From: Wenyingzhuangia aestuarii
GTDB taxonomy: Bacteria > Bacteroidota > Bacteroidia > Flavobacteriales > Flavobacteriaceae
Length of the DNA: 64,000 nt
Assembly (NCBI RefSeq): GCF_011927765.1
Contig: NZ_JAATJG010000015.1
Coordinates: forward strand, 1-64,000
Direction of reading: 5' to 3'
Part shown: positions 43,260-52,298 of the stretch, piece by piece
Position numbering within the stretch: position 1 is the stretch's first letter
How the letters are laid out: each line of letters begins with the position of its first letter
The notes under the pieces: generated by a model
The model's input: only the letters and a program-made list of their open reading frames with translations
Told to the model about the DNA's origin: nothing
Databases searched by the model: none
Made by a program: the position numbers and the translations under genes

Positions 43260-45017
43260 TTATTCTATTTCTTTTTCTTCTAGCTGTTGCTTGTATATTT
43301 CTTGATAGATTCCTGCTTTGTTAACCAATTCAGAATGTGTTCCTTGTTGAGAAATTCTTCCTTCATCTAACACAATAACTTTGTCAGCATTTTGTGCTGC
43401 ACTAATACGGTGGCTAACAATAATGGTTGTGTTGTGAGCACTTATCTTTTTTAGATTAGATAATATTTTTTCTTCGGTTTCTGTATCAACAGCAGACAAA
43501 CAATCATCAAAAATATAAATTTGAGGAGCTTTGATAATAGCCCTAGCAATAGATACACGTTGTTTTTGTCCACCAGAAAGAGTCACACCTCTTTCTCCTA
43601 AAACGGTATCGTATTTTTTAGTAAAGCCCATAATATTATTGTGTACTACGGCTTTTTTAGCAGCATCTTCAATTTCTTCTTGTGTTGCATCTTCTTTACC
43701 AAAACGGATGTTGTTTCCTAAAGTATCTGAAAATAGAAATGGGTCTTGTGGCACAAAACCAATGTGATTTCTTAAGTTGTATAAATTGTGTTTGTCAATA
43801 GAAATTCCATCTACTAAGACTGTTCCTAAAGTAGCATCGTAGAGTCTACCTACAAGATTTAAAATACTAGATTTTCCGGAACCTGTTTTTCCTAAAATGG
43901 CTAGGGTTTCTCCTGGGTTTACCTTAAAACTAATCTCTTTAAGAGCCGTAATATCGGTATCGTCATAAGTAAGAGCTACGTTTTTAAATTCAATAGCTCC
44001 TTTAATAGGAATTATATCTTCTGTAGGATTAACAATTTCGGGTTCTTGTTTTAAAAATTCATTAATTCTTTTTTGAGAAGCTTCTGCTTGTTGAATGGTA
44101 GAGGTTACCCAACCTACAATAGCTACTGGCCATGTAAGCATGTTGGTGTACATAATAAACTCTGCAATTACTCCAATGCTAATGTGTCCTTTTATGTACT
44201 GCATTCCCCCTACATATAAAACAATTAGGTTAGAGGCCCCAATTAATAAAATCATTAAAGGAAAAAAGAAGGCTTGAATTTTAAATAATTCGATGTTTTT
44301 ATTTTTATTTTCTTCTGCAATCTCTAAAAAATCATTTTTAGTAATTCCCTCAATAGCATAAGATTTTACCACATTCATTCCCGAGAAAATTTCTTGAGTA
44401 TAAGTAGTAAGCTTAGATAATTGTTCTTGTACTTTGGTGCTTTTTAAGTGAATGTGCTTGCTTAAAACAAAAATTGAAATAGATAAAATGGGAAAAGGAA
44501 TTAAAGTAAATAGGGTAAGCTTTATGTCTATTTGTACCATTTTATAGATGGCCACAGAAAACATAACCAACATGTTAATGGTGTACATAATAGCAGGTCC
44601 TACATACATACGTACTTTACCAACATCCTCACTAATACGGTTCATTAAATCTCCCGTTCTGTTTTTTTTGTAAAAGTTTAAACTTAAACGCTGGTACTGT
44701 TCGTACACTTTGTTTTTTAAATCAAACTCAACCAACCTAGACGTTACAATAATGGTTTGTCTCATTAAAAAAGTAAAGAATCCAGATAAAAGTGCTAAAC
44801 CAATAATTAATAAAATATTAAAGAGCAATTCTTTTTTAACAATGTCTAAATCTGTAATAATTCCTTTTTGGTAATCGCTGGCAGCGTTGATGGAGTTTTT
44901 TACAATTTCGGGAACTTTTACAGCCAAATACCTTGAGGCTATAGAAATTAAAATTCCTAGTAAAAGTCTGAATCTATATTTATAGAAAAATTGATTGATA
45001 TATTTTAATTCTTTCAT
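43260..45017 (-). CDS. ABC transporter, fused permease-ATPase (MsbA/MdlB-like)
   Basis: This 585-residue half-transporter has an N-terminal membrane domain with about six helices (about residues 15-310) and a C-terminal ATPase. Walker A is LGKTGSGKSSI, the signature is LSGGQKQRVSIARA and Walker B is IYIFDDCLSAVD, where the usual Glu after the Asp is replaced by Asp, as is common in MdlB-type exporters. It probably forms a homodimeric or heterodimeric exporter of lipids or drugs; the substrate is unknown. Confidence 0.9.
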   Translation of the reverse strand: MKELKYINQFFYKYRFRLLLGILISIASRYLAVKVPEIVKNSINAASDYQKGIITDLDIVKKELLFNILLIIGLALLSGFFTFLMRQTIIVTSRLVEFDLKNKVYEQYQRLSLNFYKKNRTGDLMNRISEDVGKVRMYVGPAIMYTINMLVMFSVAIYKMVQIDIKLTLFTLIPFPILSISIFVLSKHIHLKSTKVQEQLSKLTTYTQEIFSGMNVVKSYAIEGITKNDFLEIAEENKNKNIELFKIQAFFFPLMILLIGASNLIVLYVGGMQYIKGHISIGVIAEFIMYTNMLTWPVAIVGWVTSTIQQAEASQKRINEFLKQEPEIVNPTEDIIPIKGAIEFKNVALTYDDTDITALKEISFKVNPGETLAILGKTGSGKSSILNLVGRLYDATLGTVLVDGISIDKHNLYNLRNHIGFVPQDPFLFSDTLGNNIRFGKEDATQEEIEDAAKKAVVHNNIMGFTKKYDTVLGERGVTLSGGQKQRVSIARAIIKAPQIYIFDDCLSAVDTETEEKILSNLKKISAHNTTIIVSHRISAAQNADKVIVLDEGRISQQGTHSELVNKAGIYQEIYKQQLEEKEIE

Positions 45018-45161
45018 GGAAAGGGAGGTGGCTATTTGTGTTTACGAAGATACTAGAATTTTGTAATTTAAGCTTGTCAATTTATATGCCAAATGGCAAG
45101 GTATGTTTAAAACTTCGTTAATATTTTTAAACGAATCTTTTCACATCATTTAATTAAGTGT

Positions 45162-45169
45162 TACTTTTG
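45162..45169 (+). promoter_or_regulatory. -7 box of nusB
   Basis: TACTTTTG matches TAnnTTTG and lies 29 bases before the nusB ATG. No clear -33 TTG is present. Confidence 0.5.
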
Positions 45170-45198
45170 TAGTCGTAAAACTATATAAGTTCTTTCAA

Positions 45199-46137
45199 AT
45201 GATTAACAGAAGACATATTCGTGTAAAGGTGATGCAATCGGTTTATGCGATTACTCATTCTAAGAGTGATAATATTGTTAAAGAAGAAAAATTCTTAAGA
45301 CAAAGTATTGATAAGCTATACGATTTGTACGTATTGTCTTTAGATATGATTGTAAGAGTTAATCAACTAGCACAAAATACTCAAGAAGCTGCTAAAAGAA
45401 AGCACTTTGTAACAGCTGAAGAGCTAAAACCCAACAAAAAATTTATTGACAACAAAGTAATTAACATTTTTAAAGAAAGTGTTTCCTTACAAAGTTATAT
45501 AGAAGAAAACCATTTAAATAATTGGTATTTAGATGATAAGTACGTGTCTAATATTTATACAGAATTATTAGCTAGTGACTTGTATAAAGAATACATGGCA
45601 GAAGAAGAAACTTCTTTTAAAGCCGATGTAAGATTTGTAGTAAAGTTTTTTGCAGAATTTATTGCACCTAGTGATAAGTTAGCAGAATACTACGAAGGAG
45701 AGAACATTAGCTGGGCTGATGATATTCCTTTTGTAAATACTTGGATTGTTAAAACCATACAAGAGTTAAAAGAAAACAACACTTTTGTGTTAGGTAAATT
45801 GTATAAGAACAGTGATGATGAGGCATATGCTTCTGAATTGTTTAGAAAAACAGTTTTAAACTTACCTCAATTTGAAGAAGAAATCGTTGATAAAACTCCT
45901 AACTGGGAAACAGATCGTATTGCAGATTTAGACATGATTTTAATTAAAATGGCTATCTGTGAATTTTTAAAATTCCCATCTATTCCTGTTAAAGCCACCA
46001 TAAATGAGTATTTAGAAATTGCTAAAGACTATTCTACCGATAAAAGTAGTGTGTTTATTAACGGAGTTTTAGATAAAATTTGGAAAGATTTTCAGGCAAC
46101 AGACCGATTGAACAAAATAGGAAGAGGAATGTTATAA
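45199..46137 (+). CDS. nusB: Transcription antitermination protein NusB, long form
   Basis: This 312-residue protein is about twice the length of E. coli NusB. The canonical NusB fold is in the C-terminal half, with ELFRKTVLN, DRIADLDMILIKMAICEFLKFPSIPVKATINEYLEIA in pieces and FINGVLDKI. The N-terminus begins MINRRHIRVKVMQSVYAI, a usual NusB start, so the extra length is an insertion or extension typical of Bacteroidota. NusB binds boxA RNA with S10 and helps rRNA transcription. It leads a plus-strand series including yajC. Confidence 0.9.
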   Translation: MINRRHIRVKVMQSVYAITHSKSDNIVKEEKFLRQSIDKLYDLYVLSLDMIVRVNQLAQNTQEAAKRKHFVTAEELKPNKKFIDNKVINIFKESVSLQSYIEENHLNNWYLDDKYVSNIYTELLASDLYKEYMAEEETSFKADVRFVVKFFAEFIAPSDKLAEYYEGENISWADDIPFVNTWIVKTIQELKENNTFVLGKLYKNSDDEAYASELFRKTVLNLPQFEEEIVDKTPNWETDRIADLDMILIKMAICEFLKFPSIPVKATINEYLEIAKDYSTDKSSVFINGVLDKIWKDFQATDRLNKIGRGML

Positions 46138-46152
46138 AATCTATTTTATAGA

Positions 46153-46181
46153 TTGATATTTTAACGTTTCTATTATATTTG
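46153..46181 (+). promoter_or_regulatory. Promoter of yajC
   Basis: TTG at 46153-46155, an 18-base spacer and TATATTTG at 46174-46181 match the Bacteroidota consensus well. The yajC start lies 44 bases further on. It suggests yajC can be transcribed separately from nusB. Confidence 0.7.
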
Positions 46182-46224
46182 AACTGTGTAAAACAGTGTA
46201 AATAAAAAACAAAATAAATTTAAA

Positions 46225-46518
46225 ATGATAGTATTACAAGAAAGCCCAATGAGCCCAATGTTTTTAGTTGTGATGGTAATTTTCATCGTATTTTTTATGA
46301 TAATTCCACAAGTAAGAAAATCTAGAAACGAAAAGAAATTTAAAGAATCTTTAGTAAAAGGGACTAAAGTGATTACTTCTGGTGGTATTCACGGGAAATT
46401 AATAGAAATTAACGAAGGAACTGTAATGATTGAAACCAATGCAGGGAAATTGTTGTTAGAAAAATCGGCTTTAAACATAGAGTTGACTAAAAAATACAAC
46501 GCTCCAGAAAAAAAATAG
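46225..46518 (+). CDS. yajC: Preprotein translocase accessory subunit YajC
   Basis: This 97-residue protein has one membrane helix (MFLVVMVIFIVFFMIIPQVRK, shown in part) followed by a small soluble beta domain with GTKVITSGGIHGKL, the YajC hallmark. YajC associates with SecDF and SecYEG in protein export. It lies downstream of nusB with its own promoter and is followed by a terminator. Confidence 0.93.
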   Translation: MIVLQESPMSPMFLVVMVIFIVFFMIIPQVRKSRNEKKFKESLVKGTKVITSGGIHGKLIEINEGTVMIETNAGKLLLEKSALNIELTKKYNAPEKK

Positions 46519-46537
46519 TGTTTTAAACATATTTTAT

Positions 46538-46570
46538 AAAAACGTCTTTAGTTCTGCTAAAGACGTTTTT
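46538..46570 (+). terminator. Terminator after yajC
   Basis: A 13-bp perfect stem (AAAAACGTCTTTA) with loop GTTCTGC and a T-run begins 20 bases after the yajC stop. It splits the nusB-yajC and ybbR-coaE units. Confidence 0.9.
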
Positions 46571-46620
46571 TGTTTTATAGAATATACAATTAATAAGAAC
46601 CATTTGTTAATTTAGCATCT

Positions 46621-47571
46621 ATGACAGATAAGAAAAAGTTTATTACCTATAGATTTAATAAAAGAAGAGATTCCATTTTTTTACTCTTTGTTTTAGGAAC
46701 ATTTATCTTTTGGTTTTTAAATAAATTATCTAAAGATTACATACAGGTGGTAAGTTATACCATAGAATATGTAGATCTACCTAATCAGTTTGTTTTTCAG
46801 GAAGATCCGTTAAAACAACTCTCTTTTAGAGTAGAGTCCGATGGATTTTATTTTTTTTCTCATGCATTTAAAAGTAATCGAATTCAAATTTCTTTAGAAC
46901 ATATCAAAAGAAAAGATGAATACAGTTATTATTTACCCAATGCCGAGTTAAAAAAACAAGTAAGAGCTACTATTAAAGATAAAATCAACCTTTTAGATAT
47001 TATAGAAGATACTGTAGAGGTAAAGCTAGGAGCCAAAAGTTTTAAAAAAGTACCTGTAGTTCCAAATATTTCTATCAAATATCAACCAGGATACAATTCC
47101 TTTACCGGAATTAAATTAATTCCAGATTCTTTGGTGGTGTCTGGTCCTGCCATGCAGGTTTCTAAAGTAAATAAAGTACACTTAGCAGCTTTTGTAAAAA
47201 AAGATGTGATCAATCCTATTGATGAGAAAATAGAAATTTTAAAACCCAAAGTTCCAAAAATAGAGTTTGATAAAGAATATGTTGAATTAAAAGTAGAAGT
47301 GGAAAAAATTACAGAAAAATCTTTAATGGTTCCTGTACAAATTATAAACTCTCCTTTTGAAGATGTGGTTGTATATCCTAAAAAAGTAAAGGTTACCTGT
47401 CAGGTACGTTTGTCGCAATTTAACGCTGTAAAGGTAAAAGATTTTACAGTTATTTGTGATTATAACAATAGAGGTACAAAACACATAAAAATAGAATTGG
47501 TTAAAAAATCAGCGGTAGTTTCTGGAGCAAAATTAAATACAGATCAAGTAGAATACTTAATATTAAAGTAA
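46621..47571 (+). CDS. YbbR/CdaR-like domain protein
   Basis: This 316-residue protein has one N-terminal membrane helix (SIFLLFVLGTFIFWFLNKL) and an extracytoplasmic part with YbbR-type beta repeats (YTIEYVDLPNQ, and the SVVSGPAMQVSKVNKV-like block starting PDSLVVSGP). In Firmicutes, YbbR proteins (CdaR) regulate a diadenylate cyclase; no such cyclase lies here. The TAA overlaps the coaE ATG (TAATG), so the two are coupled, a pair I recall from other Flavobacteria. Confidence 0.82.
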   Translation: MTDKKKFITYRFNKRRDSIFLLFVLGTFIFWFLNKLSKDYIQVVSYTIEYVDLPNQFVFQEDPLKQLSFRVESDGFYFFSHAFKSNRIQISLEHIKRKDEYSYYLPNAELKKQVRATIKDKINLLDIIEDTVEVKLGAKSFKKVPVVPNISIKYQPGYNSFTGIKLIPDSLVVSGPAMQVSKVNKVHLAAFVKKDVINPIDEKIEILKPKVPKIEFDKEYVELKVEVEKITEKSLMVPVQIINSPFEDVVVYPKKVKVTCQVRLSQFNAVKVKDFTVICDYNNRGTKHIKIELVKKSAVVSGAKLNTDQVEYLILK

Positions 47572-48155
47572 TGGTTGTAGGCTTAACAGGTGGAATTGGA
47601 AGTGGAAAAAGTACAGTGCTTAATGAGTTTAAACTACTTGGAGTACCTGTATATATTGCGGATGTAGAAGCTAAACATATTATGAATACTTCGCTTGTTG
47701 TTAAAGAAAAAATAATAGCTTTATTAGGTACATATGCTTACCATAACCATCAATTAAATAGAAAGTATATTGCAGATAAAGTTTTTAATCATAAAGAGTT
47801 ACTTGCACAGTTAAACGCTATTGTTCATCCTGCCGTTCATCAACATTTTAAAGAGTTTGTCGCAAAGCAAACAGCTACTTATTTAGTCTATGAAAACGCA
47901 ATTTTGTTTGAAAACAATAGTGAAAAATTATGCGATAAAGTAATTGTTGTTACTGCTTCTGAAGAAAACAGAATCTCTAGAGTTATTAAAAGAGATGGTG
48001 TTGCAAAAGAAGCTGTATTGGCTAGAATGAAAAATCAATGGAGTCAGGAAGCTAAAATTAAAAAAGCTGATTTTGTCATTCAGAATGATGATATTTTAAT
48101 ATTAAAAGAGCAAGTCTTAAAAATTCATCAGGAATTGATTGAAATTAATTTGTAA
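47571..48155 (+). CDS. coaE: Dephospho-CoA kinase
   Basis: This 194-residue P-loop kinase phosphorylates dephospho-CoA, the last step of CoA synthesis. Walker A is GLTGGIGSGKSTV (residues 4-16), followed by the conserved DADxxAH-like VYIADVEAKHI and the HPAVHQHF block. The start overlaps the YbbR gene stop. Length and motifs are typical. Confidence 0.95.
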   Translation: MVVGLTGGIGSGKSTVLNEFKLLGVPVYIADVEAKHIMNTSLVVKEKIIALLGTYAYHNHQLNRKYIADKVFNHKELLAQLNAIVHPAVHQHFKEFVAKQTATYLVYENAILFENNSEKLCDKVIVVTASEENRISRVIKRDGVAKEAVLARMKNQWSQEAKIKKADFVIQNDDILILKEQVLKIHQELIEINL

Positions 48156-48204
48156 TTTAAGTGCTATCAAAAAAAAATAATACCATATTTTAATTTGAAG
48201 CGTT

Positions 48205-48212
48205 TATATTTG
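48205..48212 (+). promoter_or_regulatory. -7 box of porQ
   Basis: TATATTTG matches TAnnTTTG and ends 19 bases before the porQ ATG. No well-placed -33 TTG is seen. Confidence 0.5.
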
Positions 48213-48231
48213 TCCAACGTTTAGAATTTAC

Positions 48232-49239
48232 ATGAGATATATAATTATAACTATTTTAGTTTTTCTTTCTCAAAATCTGTTTTCACAAACAGGTGGTGAA
48301 ACCGTTTACGCATTTCTAAATGCACCTACTTCTGCAAAACAAATTGCATTAGGTGGAGTTACTTTAACGAGTAGAGATGATGTTTCTCAACTACTTTGGA
48401 ACCCATCATCAGTAAACAGCAAGGTAGATGGAGATTTGTCTGTAAACTTTGTGAATTATATAGCAGATATTAACGTAGGTTCTTTGGTATATGCAAAATC
48501 TATCAAACCAGAATATGGAACTGCATTTTTAGGAATTCAGTATTTTGGATATGGAGATTTAGAAAGAACAGAAGCTTCAGGACCCGAAGTCATAGGAACT
48601 TTTTCTGCCAGAGATATTTCTTTTAATTTGGGATACGGATATACCTATAAACAAGTTGCTTTTGGAGCCACTATAAAATACGTATCATCTAAGTTAGACA
48701 CCTATACATCTTCTGCTATTTTATACGATTTAGGAGTTACTTATTTACATCCAGATTTACCATTTGTTGCTTCTTTAGTCGTTAGAAATTCAGGAGAACA
48801 ATTAACTCAGTATTTAGATAGAGAAGAAAAAGTAAGCAAAAATGTAATTTTAGCAGCCGAGTATAGATTAGAACACGTGCCCATTAAAATTTATGGAGCT
48901 ATAGATGATTTAAGTAATTGGGATATTAGTGAACCCAATCCATCTAAAGATAAAACGGATTTAAATGATAACGTAACCTCAGAAAAAATTAGTGATATTT
49001 CTAATGCTTTAAGACATGTTTCTTTAGGAGCAGAACTTTGGCCAGAAAAAAAGCTAAATTTAAGAATAGGATACAATCACCGTAGATCACAAGAATTTCA
49101 ATTAAACGAGGTAAGAACAGCAGCCGGTCTTTCTTACGGGTTCGGAATTAATACAAAGTACATTAAGTTTGATTATGCTTTTGCTAAGTTTCAAGAAGGA
49201 GCAAAGTATAGTACTTTTGGATTAACACTACATTTATAA
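48232..49239 (+). CDS. porQ: Type IX secretion system protein PorQ
   Basis: This 335-residue outer membrane protein has a signal peptide (IITILVFLSQNLFSQ) and the PorQ start TGGETVYAFLNAPTSAKQIA with the following GGVTLTSRDDVSQLLWNPS. It is a beta-barrel related to PorV and belongs to the type IX secretion apparatus, where it takes part in gliding or attachment-complex function in Bacteroidota. Its presence predicts T9SS in this organism. It stands four bases ahead of cmk, an arrangement I recall as conserved. Confidence 0.92.
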   Translation: MRYIIITILVFLSQNLFSQTGGETVYAFLNAPTSAKQIALGGVTLTSRDDVSQLLWNPSSVNSKVDGDLSVNFVNYIADINVGSLVYAKSIKPEYGTAFLGIQYFGYGDLERTEASGPEVIGTFSARDISFNLGYGYTYKQVAFGATIKYVSSKLDTYTSSAILYDLGVTYLHPDLPFVASLVVRNSGEQLTQYLDREEKVSKNVILAAEYRLEHVPIKIYGAIDDLSNWDISEPNPSKDKTDLNDNVTSEKISDISNALRHVSLGAELWPEKKLNLRIGYNHRRSQEFQLNEVRTAAGLSYGFGINTKYIKFDYAFAKFQEGAKYSTFGLTLHL

Positions 49240-49243
49240 TTTT

Positions 49244-49933
49244 ATGGAATCAAAAATTATTGTTGCTATTGATGGATTTTCATCAACAGGAAAAAGCACA
49301 GTAGCCAAACAATTAGCCAAACATTTAGGATATATTTATGTAGACACAGGTGCTATGTATAGAACTGTTGCTTTGTATGCTTTACAAAACGGATATGCTA
49401 AGGATGGAAAAGTTCAAGAAAAATTATTGATTGCTAACTTAGCAAATATTCATATTTCTTTTCAGTACAATCCCTCTTTAGGGTTTTCAGAAGTGTACTT
49501 AAACACTGTAAACGTTGAAACTGAAATAAGAGGAATGGAAGTTTCTTCTTATGTAAGTAAAGTAGCTGCCATTTCTGCTGTTAGACAAAAATTAGTAGCC
49601 TTACAACAGCAAATGGGAGAGTCTAAAGGAATTGTTATGGATGGTAGAGATATTGGTACCGTAGTGTTTCCTAATGCAGAATTAAAGTTGTTTATGACAG
49701 CATCTGCTGAAACAAGAGCTCAAAGAAGATACGACGAGTTAAAGCAAAAAGGCGATACCACAGTTACTTTTGATGAGGTTTACAACAATGTAGTAGAACG
49801 AGATCATATAGATACCACACGGAAAGATTCACCATTAGTAATGGCTGATGATGCGGTAGAAGTAGACAATTCAAATCTATCAAGAGAAGAACAGTTTACT
49901 TATATTTTATCTTTAGTAAAAGCGAAGCTTTAA
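49244..49933 (+). CDS. cmk: Cytidylate kinase
   Basis: This 229-residue kinase phosphorylates CMP and dCMP. Walker A is DGFSSTGKSTVAKQLA (residues 10-25), then GAMYRTVALYA, MDGRDIGTVVFPNA and the C-terminal RRYDELKQKG lid region. The start lies four bases after porQ, so they are co-transcribed. The stop overlaps queE by four bases (TTAA). Confidence 0.95.
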   Translation: MESKIIVAIDGFSSTGKSTVAKQLAKHLGYIYVDTGAMYRTVALYALQNGYAKDGKVQEKLLIANLANIHISFQYNPSLGFSEVYLNTVNVETEIRGMEVSSYVSKVAAISAVRQKLVALQQQMGESKGIVMDGRDIGTVVFPNAELKLFMTASAETRAQRRYDELKQKGDTTVTFDEVYNNVVERDHIDTTRKDSPLVMADDAVEVDNSNLSREEQFTYILSLVKAKL

Positions 49934-50556
49934 GGGATGTTTAAATACTTATGAGTTTGTAAAGAAATTTTCCATTGAGGATTTTTCATTACATAATCTA
50001 CAATTTGTGGAGTCATTGTTTCTTTTTTACTCCATTCAGGTTGCAGGTACAAAGTACATTTATCAGAAACTTTAGCCGCTTGTTGCTCAGCAAATTCAAA
50101 ATCACTTTTGTTGTGAATAATCATTTTTAATTCGTGAGCTTCTGGGTAAATACCCTCCAAAGGTAATTTTGTTTTTTTAGGAGATAAACAAATCCAGTTC
50201 CACTGTCCACTTAACGGATAAGCCCCCGAAGTTTCTATATGCGTTTGCAAGCCTTTATTTTGTAAAGAAGAGGTTAAGTATTGCATATCCCACATTAAAG
50301 GTTCTCCACCTGTAATTACAATAGTTTTGTATTTACTAGCGTTTTCTACAATAATGTCAGCATGTGTAGGTGGGTGTAAATTAGCATCCCAACTTTCTTT
50401 TACATCACACCAATGGCAACCCACGTCACAACCTCCAACTCTAATAAAGTAAGCAGCTGTTCCTGTATGATTTCCTTCACCTTGTATGGTGTAGAATTCT
50501 TCCATTAACGGAAGCATAACTCCTTTGTTTACAAGTTCTTTGGTTTTAGTATCCAT
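49930..50556 (-). CDS. queE: 7-carboxy-7-deazaguanine synthase
   Basis: This 208-residue radical SAM enzyme makes 7-carboxy-7-deazaguanine for queuosine and related tRNA bases. The iron-sulfur motif is CX3CX2C in GGCDVGCHWCD (about residues 42-52), followed by VITGGEPLMW. EEFYTIQGEGNHTG near the N-terminus is the usual QueE start region. The other queuosine genes are not in the window. It is convergent with cmk and has no terminator between them. Confidence 0.93.
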   Translation of the reverse strand: MDTKTKELVNKGVMLPLMEEFYTIQGEGNHTGTAAYFIRVGGCDVGCHWCDVKESWDANLHPPTHADIIVENASKYKTIVITGGEPLMWDMQYLTSSLQNKGLQTHIETSGAYPLSGQWNWICLSPKKTKLPLEGIYPEAHELKMIIHNKSDFEFAEQQAAKVSDKCTLYLQPEWSKKETMTPQIVDYVMKNPQWKISLQTHKYLNIP

Positions 50557-50654
50557 GCGTTTTGTTTTGTGGAGTGCAAAGATACAAGAAATTAAAGAAT
50601 AAAAATTATTTGTGACCTAAAGGTTTTAAACGTTCATAAACTATAGGATTTGTG

Positions 50655-50662
50655 TAACTTTG
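50655..50662 (+). promoter_or_regulatory. -7 box of the 186-residue lipoprotein gene
   Basis: TAACTTTG matches TAnnTTTG and lies 22 bases before the ATG at 50685. TTC lies at the -33 spacing with a 19-base gap. Confidence 0.5.
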
Positions 50663-50684
50663 GGGTTTAAATTTTATACTAAAG

Positions 50685-51245
50685 ATGAAGAAACTAATTT
50701 CCCTTTTTACCGTTTGTTTACTTGTTTTTGCTTGTTCTAAGCCAGATACTACTATTGCGTTAAACAAAGTAGGTGCTATTACCAACCATACAACCATACA
50801 AGATTTAGCAACGTTATTTAAAAACGATTCTATTGTATCAAGATATAGTGAAGGTGATTTAGGAAACATAAATGATTATGTTTTAGATAATGATACACAC
50901 TTGATTTATGCAAAAGGAGGAGAGTTGTTGTTGTCAATATCTCCTGTTAACCCTTTAGATTCTGTTTCTAAAATAAAAAGCGTTACCGTATTTAGTGAAG
51001 CTTATCAAACAAAAGAAGAGGTTGGGGTGGCTTCAACATTTAATGATGTAAACGTAAATCATACCATAGAAAAATTAGAGGCAAGCTTTAAATCTGTTAC
51101 TGTTTTTGTAAAAGACATTAATGCTACTTTTACTATGGATAAACAAGAATTAGGAATTAAAACATTTACTTTAGGAATTGTAGACAAAGCTCAAATTCCA
51201 GGAGATGCTAAATTTACTTCACTAACCATTTGGTTGGAGGAATAG
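50685..51245 (+). CDS. Lipoprotein of unknown function
   Basis: This 186-residue protein has a lipoprotein signal (LISLFTVCLLVFAC, lipobox VFAC near residue 17). The mature part carries no motif I can name. It has NHTTIQDLATLFKNDSIV and several short beta-like stretches but no repeats. It starts with a good -7 box and ends in a bidirectional terminator, so it is a free-standing gene. Function unknown. Confidence 0.7.
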   Translation: MKKLISLFTVCLLVFACSKPDTTIALNKVGAITNHTTIQDLATLFKNDSIVSRYSEGDLGNINDYVLDNDTHLIYAKGGELLLSISPVNPLDSVSKIKSVTVFSEAYQTKEEVGVASTFNDVNVNHTIEKLEASFKSVTVFVKDINATFTMDKQELGIKTFTLGIVDKAQIPGDAKFTSLTIWLEE

Positions 51246-51265
51246 TTGGTTTAGAAGCTCATAAA

Positions 51266-51296
51266 AAAAGGCATCCTAAAATTTAGGATGCCTTTT
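51266..51296. terminator. Bidirectional terminator before folD
   Basis: A near-perfect palindrome (AAAAGGCATCCTAAA and its complement around one base) with A/T tracts on both sides lies between the lipoprotein stop at 51245 and the folD stop at 51324. Confidence 0.88.
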
Positions 51297-51323
51297 GTAT
51301 TTTATCATAGTAGAGAACTAAAC

Positions 51324-52199
51324 TTAAGCTTTTTGTTCTCCAGCTAATAAAGTGTTTTTTAATAACATAGCAATGGTCATTGGACCTACCCCTCCTGGAA
51401 CAGGAGTAATAAAACTTGCTTTTGGTGCTACAGATTCAAAATGAACATCACCTGCTAAACGGAAACCGCTCTTTTTAGTAGCATCGTCTAAACGAGTAAT
51501 TCCTACATCAATAATAGTAACTCCTTCTTTTACCATATCACCTGTTAAGAATTCTGCCACTCCTAATGCTACTACAATAATGTCAGCATTTAAAGTTAAT
51601 TCTTTTAAGTTTTTGGTTCTAGAATGTGCTACGGTAACGGTAGCATCACCTGCAGCTCTTTTTTGAGACATTAAAATACTCATAGGACGACCTACAATAT
51701 GAGAACGACCAATGACTACTACGTTTTTACCCGAAGTAGGAACTTTGTAACGTTCTAACAATTCCATAACTCCATAAGGAGTAGCAGGTAAAAAAGTAGG
51801 TAATTCTAAAGCCATTCTACCTACGTTTGTAGGATGGAATCCATCAACATCTTTGGTAGCATCAACGGCTAATAAAACTTTGTGCTCATCAATGTGCTTA
51901 GGTAATGGTAATTGTACAATGTAACCATCAACCGCATCATTATTGTTTAGCTCATCAATCTTAGCTAACAATTCAGCTTCGGTAGTTTCTTCTGGTAATT
52001 CTACTAAAGTAGAATCAAAACCAACTAATTCACAAGCTTTTACTTTAGCTCCTACATAGGTTTTACTAGCACCATCATTCCCAACAATTACTGCTGCTAA
52101 ATGAGGTGTTTTTTTACCTTGTGCTTTTAATTCTTTTACTTTTTCTGCAATTTCAGCTTTGATGTCTGCAGAGGTTTTTTTACCGTCTAATATTGTCAT
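51324..52199 (-). CDS. folD: Bifunctional methylenetetrahydrofolate dehydrogenase/cyclohydrolase
   Basis: This 291-residue enzyme interconverts methylene-, methenyl- and formyl-tetrahydrofolate. The folate site block is [22 protein letters not shown] with the catalytic Lys, then [13 protein letters not shown], the NADP region [13 protein letters not shown] and the C-terminal [15 protein letters not shown]. It follows ffh across about 100 bases that contain unusual complementary elements. Confidence 0.97.
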   Translation of the reverse strand: MTILDGKKTSADIKAEIAEKVKELKAQGKKTPHLAAVIVGNDGASKTYVGAKVKACELVGFDSTLVELPEETTEAELLAKIDELNNNDAVDGYIVQLPLPKHIDEHKVLLAVDATKDVDGFHPTNVGRMALELPTFLPATPYGVMELLERYKVPTSGKNVVVIGRSHIVGRPMSILMSQKRAAGDATVTVAHSRTKNLKELTLNADIIVVALGVAEFLTGDMVKEGVTIIDVGITRLDDATKKSGFRLAGDVHFESVAPKASFITPVPGGVGPMTIAMLLKNTLLAGEQKA

Positions 52200-52214
52200 C
52201 TTGTTGTTTTTTAG

Positions 52215-52290
52215 TACTGAGTATAGCGTACACAGTAGTAAGTTTAATTGTTGCTTGTAAAACTAATTACTCAGTATTTTGTACTGAATA
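52215..52290 (-). promoter_or_regulatory. Three mutually complementary elements upstream of folD
   Basis: Plus-strand TACTGAGTA (52215-52223) is the exact complement of TACTCAGTA (52268-52276), and the latter can also pair in part with TACTGAATA (52282-52290) through TCAGTA and TACTGA with a 5-base loop. In the folD leader RNA, the middle element can therefore join either of two partners, and the farther pairing ends about 16 bases before the folD start. This is compatible with an attenuator or switch, but I recognise no riboswitch class. Confidence 0.4.
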
Positions 52291-52298
52291 CTAAAATA

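Noticed and set aside
45087-45098. Short inverted repeat TGCCA-AA-TGGCA between the ABC exporter and nusB
   Set aside because: Five-base arms are too short to call an operator, and no regulator gene is next to it.
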